DNA from: an uncultured Eubacteriales bacterium
GTDB lineage: Bacteria > Bacillota > Clostridia > Oscillospirales > Acutalibacteraceae
NCBI GenBank assembly: GCA_934552855.1
Contig: CAKTEU010000015.1
Span: 1 to 46,884, forward strand
Reading direction: 5' to 3'
Length of the DNA: 46,884 bases
This document shows, one piece after another, positions 7,760-17,006 of the stretch (position 1 is the first letter of the stretch; each line of letters begins with the position of its first letter). Below the pieces are notes generated by a model that saw only the letters and a list, made by a program, of their open reading frames with translations, was not told where the DNA came from and searched no databases. The position numbers and the translations under genes were made by a program.

Positions 7760-10468
7760 TTAATAATGCCATACACCGCATTTGCAGATTTGGTTCTTTT
7801 TAAAGAGCTTTTGGAAGAACAGACCGATTTTGAAGAAGAACTTTACAATGCCTTTTTTGTGGCAGTTACACGGGCAGTTTTCCGGTGTAATGCTGTTTTC
7901 GCTTTCGTCAACAACGGCATAATAGCTGAAATGATCGGTTTCAAAAACGATGAATCCGTCTTCAACACGGCAATCAAGCTGTTCAAGCGTACCGTCTTCG
8001 GAAACGTAATACACTTTGCTGTTTTCGGCGCTGTAATCTTCGGGAAGCGGAATTTTTACCGATACGGTTCCGTTCGGCTGAGCGGTTGTTCCGTTGACGA
8101 GCGTTGTGATATTATAAACCGTCTTTTTAAAGTTGCCTTTTTCGGCGTTGACAATTTCAAAAGCTTTTCCTTCTGTGACGGTTTCGGTGCTGAGGGTTAC
8201 GTTGCCGCCGAAAGTGCCGAGCGGAAACTCAATGGTTACACCGGTTTTTTCATCTGCAACAACACGCTTATCCGGTTCTTCCGCATCACTCATTTTTCTT
8301 GAACAAGCGTCGCACCGGCCGTCACCGTTATAATCGTGGTGACCCGTTGCAGGAATCGAGCGTACAAAATAGCTCAAGCCGCAATTTTTGCAGGTGTTTG
8401 TTTCATAACCGATTGAAATGCAGGTCGGTTCAACAACAACATAATCAAAATCATGACCCGTTGCCGGAATTTTTTCGGTATAGCTTCTTCCGCAGGAGCA
8501 GGTGAAAGTTTTGAGTCCGTCTTCGGTGCAGGTTGCTTCCTTGACCGTTTCGGTGTAGGAATGTTCATGCGAAAGGTCGGCGTTATAATGCATATTGGCA
8601 CGAAGAATCATATCGTTCGACTGGTCAATGGAGATTTCTTTCCATTCTTCCTCACTGCCTTCAAAGAAGATGTCGGGAATGGCTTTGATTCCGTTGAAGG
8701 CATCTTTTTCAATTGTTTTGAGACCCTTTTTGATTTTTATTGTTGTGATGTTGGGGCAGTTTTGGAAAGTGCCGGAAAGGATTGTTTCAATGCCACTGCC
8801 AATTGTTACTGTTGTTAATGATCCGCATGATGAAAATGCATAATTTCCAACGCTCTTAACGCTATCCGGGATAACAATCTGACTAATTTCAGTTCCCCAA
8901 AATGCATTATTTCCTATAATTTCGATACCTTCGTCAAGTATAACCAATGTTAAAAAATCAAATGCATCTTTACCGATATATTTTACACTTCCTGGGATAT
9001 GTACGTTTGCAAGTTGAAAACAATCACTGAATGCACTATCACCAATGAATGTTACACTGTCAGGAAAATTAATATTGCTTAGACGGCAACAACCAGCGAA
9101 TGCATTATTACCAATAATTTCAATGCCATTTTCAAGTTTTACACGCTTTAAACCAACGTTATCACTCGCAAAAATTCTGTTTGCAAATGCACTGTCTCCG
9201 ATAATCTTTACACTGCCCGGAATGGTTAAATCGGTCAATTCGCCGCAGTTAGAAAACGCTTCATCGCCAATATTGGTAATGCCATTAGGAATTGTAACAT
9301 CAACCAAACCATAGCAACAGTAGAATGCACCGCCGGCGATCCCCTTTGTTCCGTCTTTAATTGTAACGCTTGTGTTTTCAAGCATTGTGCCTTTATATTT
9401 GTAATAGACTTTTCCGGCATAAACATCACCGAACGGCTGAGCATTGTACCACGCTGTACCGTCAAAAGCAGAAATGCCAATGCTTTCTACACTATCCGAA
9501 ATTGCCACACTTGTCAAACCGGTGCAATTTTCAAATGCAGAACTGCCAATGCTTGTTACACTGTCCGGAATTGTTATGCTTGTCAAGCCGGTGCAATTTC
9601 TGAATGCATCATCACCAATGCTTGTAACGCTGTTGCCAATCGTTACCGATTTGATGTTCGGAGTGAATTCCTCATAATTGTAACGATAAAAAGCATATGC
9701 CGGTATACTTTTCACATTGTCACCAAAGACAACATCAATTCCGTCACCTGCTTTTCCGGCATTTGAAAAGGCGGAACCCCAATAACCACTGACATTTTCT
9801 GCGTTCCAGTTGATTTTTGTCAAGCCGGTGCAGCCGGAGAACGCCTCATCTCCGATGCCGGTTACGCTATTGCCAATTGTTACGCTTGTCAAGCCGGTGC
9901 AACCGCTGAATGCATAATTGCCGATGTTTGTTACGCTGTCCGGAATTGTTACGCTTGTCAAGCTGGTGCAACCGTAGAATGCATAAGCGGTAATACTTTT
10001 CGTGCCTTCCCGAATCACGATGCTTGTATTTTCCGGCATTGTGCCTTTATAATCATACAAAACCTTTCCGGCATAAACAACACCGTCCGGCTGTGAGTTA
10101 TACCATGATGTATTGTAAAAAGCACTGCTTCCAATATAAGTTACGCTGTCCGGAATTGTTATGCTTGTCAAGCCGGTGCAACCGTTGAATGCCCAATAGC
10201 CGATGCTCGTCACCGGATAGCCACCGAGAGTTGACGGAATGCTTAGGCTTCCGCTGATTGATGTGTCGCAGTCGGTAATTGTTGCTTTGCCGTTTCCAAC
10301 AGTATAAGTCAGTTTTCCGGATGTTGCCGCCTGTGCCGTGGTTGAAAACCAATCCGCAACGCCGGAAAGGTCAACACCAACAAACCCTGCCGCCGGCACG
10401 GCGCAAAGCACCATGACAACCGACAGAAGCACCGCAACCGATTTTTTCAGTCCGTTTTTGACGTTCAT
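7760..10468 (-). CDS. BspA-like leucine-rich repeat surface protein
   Basis: The 902-residue protein starts with a signal peptide (about 1-30). From about residue 55 to 630 it consists of many 23-residue LRR_5/BspA repeats of the type SITIPDSVTYIGSSAFYNC. Such repeats are found on surface adhesins of gut and oral bacteria. From 634 follow two related Cys-rich units (TCTEDGLKTFTCSCG and TCISIGYETNTCKNCG), each closed by an IPATGH motif. A beta-rich domain (about 743-855) follows, and then a tail from 864 with the CPCNCH motif, an amphipathic Phe/Lys helix and a closing CKCGVWHY. ATG 10468 is chosen over the longer frame because AAAGGAG precedes it and a signal peptide follows. It probably mediates surface binding; the tail may be a retention signal. 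Confidence 0.88.
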   Translation of the reverse strand: MNVKNGLKKSVAVLLSVVMVLCAVPAAGFVGVDLSGVADWFSTTAQAATSGKLTYTVGNGKATITDCDTSISGSLSIPSTLGGYPVTSIGYWAFNGCTGLTSITIPDSVTYIGSSAFYNTSWYNSQPDGVVYAGKVLYDYKGTMPENTSIVIREGTKSITAYAFYGCTSLTSVTIPDSVTNIGNYAFSGCTGLTSVTIGNSVTGIGDEAFSGCTGLTKINWNAENVSGYWGSAFSNAGKAGDGIDVVFGDNVKSIPAYAFYRYNYEEFTPNIKSVTIGNSVTSIGDDAFRNCTGLTSITIPDSVTSIGSSAFENCTGLTSVAISDSVESIGISAFDGTAWYNAQPFGDVYAGKVYYKYKGTMLENTSVTIKDGTKGIAGGAFYCCYGLVDVTIPNGITNIGDEAFSNCGELTDLTIPGSVKIIGDSAFANRIFASDNVGLKRVKLENGIEIIGNNAFAGCCRLSNINFPDSVTFIGDSAFSDCFQLANVHIPGSVKYIGKDAFDFLTLVILDEGIEIIGNNAFWGTEISQIVIPDSVKSVGNYAFSSCGSLTTVTIGSGIETILSGTFQNCPNITTIKIKKGLKTIEKDAFNGIKAIPDIFFEGSEEEWKEISIDQSNDMILRANMHYNADLSHEHSYTETVKEATCTEDGLKTFTCSCGRSYTEKIPATGHDFDYVVVEPTCISIGYETNTCKNCGLSYFVRSIPATGHHDYNGDGRCDACSRKMSDAEEPDKRVVADEKTGVTIEFPLGTFGGNVTLSTETVTEGKAFEIVNAEKGNFKKTVYNITTLVNGTTAQPNGTVSVKIPLPEDYSAENSKVYYVSEDGTLEQLDCRVEDGFIVFETDHFSYYAVVDESENSITPENCPCNCHKKGIVKFFFKIGLFFQKLFKKNQICKCGVWHY

Positions 10469-10615
10469 AATTTTATTCTCCTTTATAAAAGAATTATAAA
10501 ATGAGTTTATCACAAAAAGCAAAAAAAGTAAAGGGCAAGCGAATTTTTTTCTTTTCCGGCTGTGATCATATGAAAAAAGGTGCAAATTCATGGGTTTGGT
10601 GCTTCGCATTGCAAA

Positions 10616-10654
10616 GGCAAAATCAAAGAGCCGTCGCACAGCAACAGCTCTTTG
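10616..10654 (-). terminator. Intrinsic terminator of the EF-G-like gene
   Basis: On the minus strand CAAAGAGC (10654-10647) pairs with GCTCTTTG (10631-10624), followed by a T-rich stretch. It lies about 40 bases after the stop codon. Confidence 0.75.
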
Positions 10655-10696
10655 AAAAATTGTGTGTTTATTTATTTTGAAAAACAAGAATTCAAA

Positions 10697-12766
10697 TTAA
10701 TCGTCGGCTTCTGCCTTTGCGTCGTCAATAACCTTTTGAGCAACGTTTCCGGGAGCGTCCTCATAGCGTGCAAAGGTGAGCGAGAAGTGTCCTCTGCCTG
10801 CGGTTACGGAACGAAGCGTTGTTGCAAAGTTGCCCATTTCCGCCATCGGAACTTCGGCAACAAGTTCCTGCATCTTCGGCTCGTCTGCTGCACCCATGCC
10901 GAGAACACGGCCGCGGCGCTTTGTGATGTCGCCCATGATGTCGCCGAGGTTTGCGTCCGGAACATAAACCTTGAGGTCGCCGATAGGCTCAAGAATTACG
11001 GGGTTTGCCTGTGCCATACCGTTTTTGTATGCGATTTTTGCTGCGGTACGGAACGCCATATCGTTTGAGTCAACGGGGTGATACGAACCGTCATAAAGAA
11101 CAGCCTTAAGACCAACCATCGGATAGCCGGCAAGCGGTCCTTTGAGGATTGCTTCCTGAAGTCCTTTTTCAACTGCCGGGAAGTAGTTCTTCGGAACGGA
11201 ACCGCCGACAACTTCGGTTTCAAAAATAAGCTCGTCTCCGTCGTGCGGCTCAAAGCGAATCCAAACGTCACCGAACTGACCCGAACCGCCGGACTGCTTC
11301 TTATGGCGGCCCTGAACCTGACAGCTCTTGCGGATTGTTTCTCTGTATGCAACACGGGGAATCTTGAGGTCAATTTCAACGCCGAACTTTGACTTGAGCT
11401 TTGCAAGAACAATGTCAAGGTGCTGTTCGCCGAGACCGGAGAGAATCATTTCTCTTGTTTCTTCATTATTTGAGAAAACAACAGTAGGATCTTCGCCCAT
11501 GATTCTGCGAAGGCCGGCGGCAACTTTGTCTTCTTCGCCCTTTTTCTTGACAACGATTGCCATTGAAAGCGACGGAGCCGGGAAGTCTACGCCGTGAAGT
11601 TTTATAATGTTCTTTGCGTTGCAGATTGTGTCGCCGGTTGCAAGGCCGGAAAGCTTTGTGATTACGCCGATGTCGCCTGCCGTGATGGCTGCGATATCTT
11701 CCTGCTTGCTGCCCTTGACGGAAATCAGCTTGCCCATTCTTTCGCTTTCGCCGGTTCTTGCGTTGTATGCCGGAACTTCGGCTGTGATTTTTCCGGAAAT
11801 AACCTTTATGTATGACATTTTACCGACAAACGGGTCGGCAACGGTTTTGAAGCAGATTGCGGCAAGCGGTCCGTTCGGGTCGCACTTAACGTCAATTTCG
11901 TCGCCTGCGTCGTTTTCAGCCTTTTCCGAACCGGCCTGTTCCGGTGACGGAGCGGAAAAAACGATTGCGTCAAGAAGAAGGTCAACGCCGTCAAGAGTTG
12001 TTCCCGAGCAAGCGTATACGGGATAAATTTCGCCCTGTTCAACGCCCTTTGTGAGGCCGTCGATGATTTCTTCCTTGGTGAGTTCTTCGCCGTCGAAGAA
12101 TTTCATCATGAGGTCGTCGTCAACGGAAGCAACTGCTTCCATGAGTACGTCTCTCATTTCGCCGAAATGGGGGTCTGTGGGAATGTCAACAACGGTTGAT
12201 TTTCCGTTTGAATATTTGAAAGCCTTGTTGCTGCAAAGGTTAACATAGGATTCAACTTTTCCGTTGACCATGTGAGGAATTACAACGGGGCAAAGCTTCG
12301 GCCCGATTTCTTCCTTAAGAGCTTCAAAGGTTTTATAGAAATCTCTGTTTTCAGCGTCGATTTTGGTGATTGCAAAAAACTTTGCAATGCCTCTTTTGTC
12401 AGCGGCTTTGATTGCTTTTTCGGCACCGACATCAAGGCCGGAGCCCGCACTTGTTACGATGAGGGCGCATTCTGCGGCACGCATTGCTTCATAAACGCCG
12501 CCTTCAAAGTCAAACTTTCCGGGTGCGTCAAGAAGGTTAATCTTCGTGTCTCTCCACTCAAGAGGAGCGAATGCCGTTGAAAGAGAGCACTGACGCTTTT
12601 TCTCTTCGGGGTCAAAGTCCATTACCGTGTTTCCGTCGCTGACTTTTCCGAGTCTGTCGGTTGCTTTTGCAAGGAAAAGCATTGCTTCGGCAAGAGTTGT
12701 TTTACCTTTTCCGGTGTGGCCGGCAATGGCGATATTTCTGATGTTTTTTGCGTCGTAAGATTTCAT
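10697..12766 (-). CDS. Elongation factor G paralogue (FusA2-like GTPase)
   Basis: A 689-residue translational GTPase with full EF-G architecture: G domain, then domains II to V, ending in the EF-G C-terminal ferredoxin-like fold. The P-loop is GHTGKGKT (16-23), and the G4 motif reads TKID. The G3 motif reads DAPGK (80-84), where canonical EF-G has Asp-Thr-Pro-Gly-His; the catalytic histidine is thus lysine. Domain IV (GRHKKQSGGSGQFGD, ILEPIGDLKVYVPD) is present. The changes place it with the secondary EF-G-like proteins common in Clostridia rather than the main translocase; its role, perhaps a ribosome-associated stress or recycling GTPase, is not established. The ATG has AAGGAGGT upstream. 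No rps or tuf genes are nearby. Confidence 0.88.
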   Translation of the reverse strand: MKSYDAKNIRNIAIAGHTGKGKTTLAEAMLFLAKATDRLGKVSDGNTVMDFDPEEKKRQCSLSTAFAPLEWRDTKINLLDAPGKFDFEGGVYEAMRAAECALIVTSAGSGLDVGAEKAIKAADKRGIAKFFAITKIDAENRDFYKTFEALKEEIGPKLCPVVIPHMVNGKVESYVNLCSNKAFKYSNGKSTVVDIPTDPHFGEMRDVLMEAVASVDDDLMMKFFDGEELTKEEIIDGLTKGVEQGEIYPVYACSGTTLDGVDLLLDAIVFSAPSPEQAGSEKAENDAGDEIDVKCDPNGPLAAICFKTVADPFVGKMSYIKVISGKITAEVPAYNARTGESERMGKLISVKGSKQEDIAAITAGDIGVITKLSGLATGDTICNAKNIIKLHGVDFPAPSLSMAIVVKKKGEEDKVAAGLRRIMGEDPTVVFSNNEETREMILSGLGEQHLDIVLAKLKSKFGVEIDLKIPRVAYRETIRKSCQVQGRHKKQSGGSGQFGDVWIRFEPHDGDELIFETEVVGGSVPKNYFPAVEKGLQEAILKGPLAGYPMVGLKAVLYDGSYHPVDSNDMAFRTAAKIAYKNGMAQANPVILEPIGDLKVYVPDANLGDIMGDITKRRGRVLGMGAADEPKMQELVAEVPMAEMGNFATTLRSVTAGRGHFSLTFARYEDAPGNVAQKVIDDAKAEADD

Positions 12767-13062
12767 ATCAATTTACCTCCTTGAACCGCACGGCGGGGAA
12801 CGACACTCCCGAGGCACGATTCGTTTTCACGGCGGAAAAATTCCGCCTATATATTAAATTAGTTACTCAAATATCTTTATATCTGAAATATCTGAAGTTA
12901 ACATTAAACATTCTATCATAAAATCACCAAAAATTCAAACTTATTAATAACTAATTTTGTGCATTAATTTTTGTTCACTGTGCATAATCTTTTCAAAAGG
13001 AAAGACCAATAACTGATATATTCTGCTGTATTTCGACCGTGTTTTTCCGCACAGGGTTTTTA
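12767..13062. other. A+T-rich divergent intergenic region with short hairpins
   Basis: Between the EF-G-like gene and the phosphodiesterase gene. It includes a GGCGGAA/TTCCGCC hairpin at 12832-12850 and a further self-complementary stretch near 12795-12825. Both would lie in the leader of the minus-strand EF-G-like mRNA. I see no convincing -35/-10 pair for that gene and no open reading frame worth calling. Confidence 0.5.
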
Positions 13063-13091
13063 TTGACAGATGCTTTTTTCAATAGTATAAT
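13063..13091 (+). promoter_or_regulatory. Consensus promoter of the phosphodiesterase gene
   Basis: TTGACA (13063-13068), 17 bases and TATAAT (13086-13091), a perfect sigma-A promoter about 40 bases before the ATG. Confidence 0.92.
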
Positions 13092-13132
13092 ACTTTTCAA
13101 AACCAAACAGAACTTAAAAAGGAGTAACGAAA

Positions 13133-14059
13133 ATGAAGAAAACGGTTTTTAAAAAAGTTTTTTGCCTTTTGCTTTGTGTAACGCTTGCTTTTTCACTTTG
13201 CGCAAACGCTTTTGCCCTTTGCGGAATTGAAAGCAAAAAAGAAATCAAGGCCGTTGCCCACCGGGGATACAGCGCACAAGCGCCGGAAAACACCCTTGCC
13301 GCATTCGGTCTTGCCGGAGAGAAGGGCTATTACGGCTGCGAATTTGATATTCACCCCACAAAGGACAAGGTTTGGGTTGTCAATCATGACAATACCGTTG
13401 ACAAAATGACAAACGGAAGCGGAAAAATTTCAGACATGACATTTGAAGAAATTTCAAAGCTTAAAATCGATGCCGGCAACAACCTTGAAGCCTATCCGGA
13501 CGAAAAAATTCCGACTCTTGAAGAAGCACTTGATATCTGCGAAAAATATTCGCTTCGTCCGGTTATTGAGGTCAAGAGCGGACAGCCCGAAGACATGGAA
13601 GGTCTTTCAAGAATTTTGAAAGCAAGAGCCTTTTCAAACGGATACACGCTCATTTCGTTCACATGGGAGCTTCTTGCGCCGCTCAGAGAGCTTTTGCCGG
13701 AAGCCGAAATGTGGATGCTTGCAAACGAAGTTATGCCATCGCACGTTAAGTTTTGCAAGGAACATAAAATTGACGGGATTTCGTTCAATTACACAAAAAA
13801 TGTTTCGCTTTCGGTTTTGTTTTTAAGGCTGACCGGGCTTAAACTTGTTGCGTGGACGGTTGACAATGTCACTTCGGCAAGAAAGCTTTGTGCGCTCGGA
13901 GTCGGCGCAATAACAACAAACAAACTCCTTCCGGAAGATCTTGACATGAACAACCTTCCGTATGACGAAGTTTTGAAAGATGCGGCAAATGATTTTTGCG
14001 ATGCGGTGAAAAAGCTTTTGAACACGGCGAAAGAATCCATAAAAAATCTTTCAAAATAA
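13133..14059 (+). CDS. Secreted glycerophosphodiester phosphodiesterase
   Basis: A 308-residue GDPD-family enzyme that hydrolyses glycerophosphodiesters to sn-glycerol 3-phosphate and an alcohol. A signal peptide spans about 1-28. The family signature is intact: HRG with H43/R44 followed by PENT, the metal-binding pair E70 and D72 in CEFDIH, and the second catalytic histidine H85 in VVNHDNT. Later family blocks (PVIEVKS, AWTVDN) are present, and the length is normal for single-domain GDPD. The secreted form suggests use of extracellular phospholipid head groups or turnover of glycerol-phosphate polymers. AAAGGAGT precedes the ATG. It is monocistronic with its own perfect promoter and a long terminator. 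Confidence 0.92.
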   Translation: MKKTVFKKVFCLLLCVTLAFSLCANAFALCGIESKKEIKAVAHRGYSAQAPENTLAAFGLAGEKGYYGCEFDIHPTKDKVWVVNHDNTVDKMTNGSGKISDMTFEEISKLKIDAGNNLEAYPDEKIPTLEEALDICEKYSLRPVIEVKSGQPEDMEGLSRILKARAFSNGYTLISFTWELLAPLRELLPEAEMWMLANEVMPSHVKFCKEHKIDGISFNYTKNVSLSVLFLRLTGLKLVAWTVDNVTSARKLCALGVGAITTNKLLPEDLDMNNLPYDEVLKDAANDFCDAVKKLLNTAKESIKNLSK

Positions 14060-14078
14060 TTATCCGTTAAAAATGACA

Positions 14079-14148
14079 AACGGTTCCTCACGGACTTTGA
14101 AAAACAGCCGAATTTAACGTTCTGTTTTTCCGTGAAGAACCGTTTTTT
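14079..14148 (+). terminator. Long intrinsic terminator after the phosphodiesterase gene
   Basis: Arms at 14079-14094 and 14129-14144 (AACGGTTC.. / ..GAACCGTT) pair with a few mismatches. An inner AAAACAG/CTGTTTT pairing extends the stem, and six T follow. The hairpin is unusually long, about 65 bases. Confidence 0.85.
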
Positions 14149-14228
14149 CGGTAGCAATTCAAAAAAATGGGAATAGTATAAATCAGGAAACACGAAGATT
14201 ATTCTGATTTTTACGGAGGTATCCCGAA

Positions 14229-15311
14229 ATGAGCAACAAAAAAAAGATTTTTCTTGCCGCAAACAGTCCTTCCGGTTTTGTTTCGTTTTTTGATGAGCTT
14301 TATAATCCGTATAAAGATTGCCATGCTTATATCATCAAGGGCGGGCCCGGAACCGGAAAATCGTCTTTCATGAAAAAAATTGCCGCCGCAGGTGAAAAAA
14401 AGGGTTATGACGTTATTCGTGTTTATTGCAGCAGTGACCCCGAAAGCCTTGACGGCGTTATGATTCCGGCTCTTTCTTTTTCAATTGCAGACGGAACGTC
14501 GCCCCATGTTCTTGAACCGAGATTCCCCGGCGCAGCAGAAAACATAATCAACCTCGGTGCTTTTTGGAATGAAAAGGAGCTTTTTGAAAAGCGGAATGAA
14601 ATTCGTGCACTCAGCCTTGAAAATTCAATTTATCATCGCCGCTCGGCACGCTTCCTTGCCGCCGCCGGACCGATTGAAAAGGAAAACGAAAAACTGCTTT
14701 CCTCACTTGTTCTTGAAGATAAGCTTTCCGGTTTTGCCTCAAGATTTTGCGCACGGGAAACCCCGAAAAAAAAGAACGCCGCCCCGGGCAAGAAAAGCAT
14801 TTGTCTTCTTTCGGGAATAACGCCCGAAGGTGTTGTATTTTTTGAAGAAACCGTCAAAGCCTATTCAAACCGTATAATCGGAATTGAAGATGAATATTGC
14901 TGCTGCGCCGGAATGCTTCTTGAAAGAATCGGCGAAACGGCGGCAAAAAACGGCTGGGACGTAATTTTCTGCCGCTGCCCGATGAGGCCGAAGGAATATT
15001 GCGAACACCTTATAATTCCCGAAGTTTCGCTTTCGCTTGTGTCGCTTCGAAGCACGCATAATTTTTCGCTTCCCGTTTCAAGAAAAATTCATGTTCGCCG
15101 CTTTTTGAAAGACGGCGGCACATCCGGTTCAAAAAGGCGGCTTTTGCTCAACCGAACGCTTTCTTGTGAGCTTGTTGAAAGTGCGGTTGAAATGCTTTCA
15201 AAAGCAAAAAATGTTCACGATAAGCTTGAAAAGCTTTATATTGAAAGCATGGATTTTAAAAAACTGAACGAATTTTCGGAAAAATTCATTTTTACGCTTT
15301 TTGCCGAATAA
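14229..15311 (+). CDS. Tandem P-loop ATPase of the PRK06851 type with degenerate second half
   Basis: The 360-residue cytoplasmic protein belongs to a Firmicutes ATPase family built of two homologous halves. The first half has a textbook Walker A, GGPGTGKS (38-45), within the family pattern KIFLAANSPSGFVSFFDEL. The second half restarts at about residue 190 with the matching ICLLSGITPEGVVFFEE. Where its own Walker A should be (217-229) the sequence reads IGIEDEYCCCAGM, with no GxxxxGK. The downstream HLIIPEVSLSL block is still conserved. Nucleotide binding is therefore expected only in the N-terminal half. The function of the family is unknown. ACGGAGGT precedes the ATG; the small lipoprotein gene follows after 111 bases on the same strand. 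Confidence 0.75.
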   Translation: MSNKKKIFLAANSPSGFVSFFDELYNPYKDCHAYIIKGGPGTGKSSFMKKIAAAGEKKGYDVIRVYCSSDPESLDGVMIPALSFSIADGTSPHVLEPRFPGAAENIINLGAFWNEKELFEKRNEIRALSLENSIYHRRSARFLAAAGPIEKENEKLLSSLVLEDKLSGFASRFCARETPKKKNAAPGKKSICLLSGITPEGVVFFEETVKAYSNRIIGIEDEYCCCAGMLLERIGETAAKNGWDVIFCRCPMRPKEYCEHLIIPEVSLSLVSLRSTHNFSLPVSRKIHVRRFLKDGGTSGSKRRLLLNRTLSCELVESAVEMLSKAKNVHDKLEKLYIESMDFKKLNEFSEKFIFTLFAE

Positions 15312-15422
15312 GTTTTTAAAGAACGGGAATACTGATTGTGACCATTGTTCGGCGGAACAAATTCCGCTTCGGTCAAACCGAGCATATTCCCGGAATTTTT
15401 CCGGCAAAAGGAGTATATCAGC

Positions 15423-15665
15423 ATGAAAAAGATTATTTCAATTCTTCTTGCCGCCGTTCTTGCGGTTGGCCTTGTTTGCTTGACGGGCTGCGGCGAAAAC
15501 GGAGACATGACAACCTCAATGCCCTCCTCGGGCAGCATGACAACAGAGAGCAAAAGTTCTGAAACATCACGCCCGAGCGAAAGCTCAAGCCGTGAAAGCA
15601 CAAGTGCAGAAAGTACTGTCGGCGAAAGCGCTTCTTCGCCTTCCGCTTCTTCAAATGCGGAATAA
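15423..15665 (+). CDS. Small Ser/Thr-rich lipoprotein
   Basis: An 80-residue lipoprotein. A hydrophobic signal sequence is followed by the lipobox LTGC (cysteine 23). The mature part of about 57 residues is a low-complexity tail of Ser, Glu, Thr and Ala with no recognisable fold. ATG 15423 is chosen because AAAAGGAG lies upstream and the lipoprotein signal starts there. Such short disordered lipoproteins are common and their role is not known. It sits after the tandem ATPase gene and before a strong terminator. Confidence 0.7.
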   Translation: MKKIISILLAAVLAVGLVCLTGCGENGDMTTSMPSSGSMTTESKSSETSRPSESSSRESTSAESTVGESASSPSASSNAE

Positions 15666-15737
15666 CAAGGCAGCCGCCGGTTAACCGATAAGCACAAATT
15701 TAAATTGTATGCCTGCATTCTTCTTAACAAGCGGTTA

Positions 15738-15787
15738 CCAAAAACCGCCGCAATCGGTTTGTTCCGAAAGCGGCGGTTTTGTTGTTT
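15738..15787. terminator. Bidirectional intrinsic terminator
   Basis: AAAACCGCCGC (15741-15751) pairs perfectly with GCGGCGGTTTT (15770-15780), with T on both sides. It serves the lipoprotein gene from the left and the glycerophosphotransferase gene from the right; that gene's stop abuts it. Confidence 0.88.
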
Positions 15788-16965
15788 TAACCGTTCATTT
15801 TTTCAATCAGATATTCGGCAATGCGTTCGGTGCTTTGTCCGTTGCATGAGGACATGAATTTTTCTTTAAACGGTTGGATTTTTTGAATTTCAAAGTCTTT
15901 TTTTTCAATGGCAGAGATTATTTCGTCCGTATCGGTTACAAGTTTTCCCGGAATAAAGCTTTTGTAATCATAATAAAAACTTCTGTCTCTGTCATATTCT
16001 TCAAGGTCATAGGCAAAAAACAGCATCGGCTTTTGAAGAAGCGAAAATTCAAAAACAAGCGATGAATAGTCCGCAATAAGAATATCCGCCGCACAAAGGG
16101 CGGTGTCCGTTCCGGCAAGATTGGACGCATTGAAAACAAAGTTTTGATACTTTTTCTTTTCTTCTTCGGTGAGGTCAAATTTTTTTGCCGTGAACGGATG
16201 AAGCTTCAAAACAAGAACATAGTCCTTTGAAAGGGCGGAACAAAGCTTTTCAAAATCAAGGCGGTTTTCGTTGAAAGAATCGTCGGGATTGTTTCCCCTG
16301 AAAGTTGGGGCATAGAGAATGATTTTTCGCTCTCCGATGGCGGGAAAAAGCTTCACAAGCTTTTGCTTTGATGATGAAACAAAGTCTTTGTCAAAAAAGA
16401 TATCGGTTCTCGGCGTTCCGAACGGCTTTATTATTTTTTCATCGCAGGAAAACGCTTCGGCATAACACGGAACAACCTCTTTTGAAGAAACAAAAACGTC
16501 GGTATAAGTGTTGTGCATCGGAAAAGCGAGCATTGTTTTTTTGTCTCCGCCCCAGGCGAGGTCAAGCGTTGAATAGCCCCATTTTTTGAACGCTCCGCAG
16601 GCGTGCCAAAGCTGAACAACCAAAGAGCCTTCTCTCGGTGCATGGGCATATGCCGGGTCAAAATTATCGGTCAAAAAAACGCACTTGCTTTGAGCATAAT
16701 ATTTTTCAAACTTAAAATTGAAAAAAAGGCGTTTTATTCCGCTTTGCGGCGAATTCATAATTTTGCAGTCATAGCCTTTTTTCTTAAAATAGTCATAAAG
16801 GCCGACCATATTATCGGGCATTTCGGTATAATTCTTGTTGTATGCAAAAAGGATAAGCTTTTTTTTCACGGGCTTTTTTTTGAAAAGGTCAAAGCAAAGC
16901 GGCCAAAGAAAAAAGAAAAGGATTCTCCGCCTTAAAATGACAAGCATTTTTTTAATTTTATTCAT
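15787..16965 (-). CDS. CDP-glycerol glycerophosphotransferase family protein (TagB/TagF-like)
   Basis: A 392-residue GT-B-type enzyme of the Glyphos_transf family, expected to move glycerol phosphate from CDP-glycerol to a cell-wall teichoic acid or related polymer at the cytoplasmic membrane face. Family blocks appear in order: LVVQLWHACGAFKKWG near residue 115, the SSKE block near 160, LYAPTFRG near 220, LKLHPF near 255, and IADYSSLVFEFSLL with QKPMLFF near 300-320. A basic and hydrophobic N-terminus (1-40) may attach it to the membrane. It stands alone with a perfect promoter, so the acceptor polymer cannot be deduced from neighbours. The secreted phosphodiesterase 2 kb away acts on related chemistry. 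Confidence 0.88.
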   Translation of the reverse strand: MNKIKKMLVILRRRILFFFLWPLCFDLFKKKPVKKKLILFAYNKNYTEMPDNMVGLYDYFKKKGYDCKIMNSPQSGIKRLFFNFKFEKYYAQSKCVFLTDNFDPAYAHAPREGSLVVQLWHACGAFKKWGYSTLDLAWGGDKKTMLAFPMHNTYTDVFVSSKEVVPCYAEAFSCDEKIIKPFGTPRTDIFFDKDFVSSSKQKLVKLFPAIGERKIILYAPTFRGNNPDDSFNENRLDFEKLCSALSKDYVLVLKLHPFTAKKFDLTEEEKKKYQNFVFNASNLAGTDTALCAADILIADYSSLVFEFSLLQKPMLFFAYDLEEYDRDRSFYYDYKSFIPGKLVTDTDEIISAIEKKDFEIQKIQPFKEKFMSSCNGQSTERIAEYLIEKMNG

Positions 16966-17006
16966 GTTTTTTCTCCGCTGTCTGTTTGTTTGGTTAACTT
17001 TGTTTA

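Noticed and set aside
8800..10200. Regularly spaced similar DNA strings on the minus strand that could look like a CRISPR array or satellite.
   Set aside because: They are codons of the 23-residue BspA repeats in an intact frame; the spacing is about 69 bases and the units diverge.
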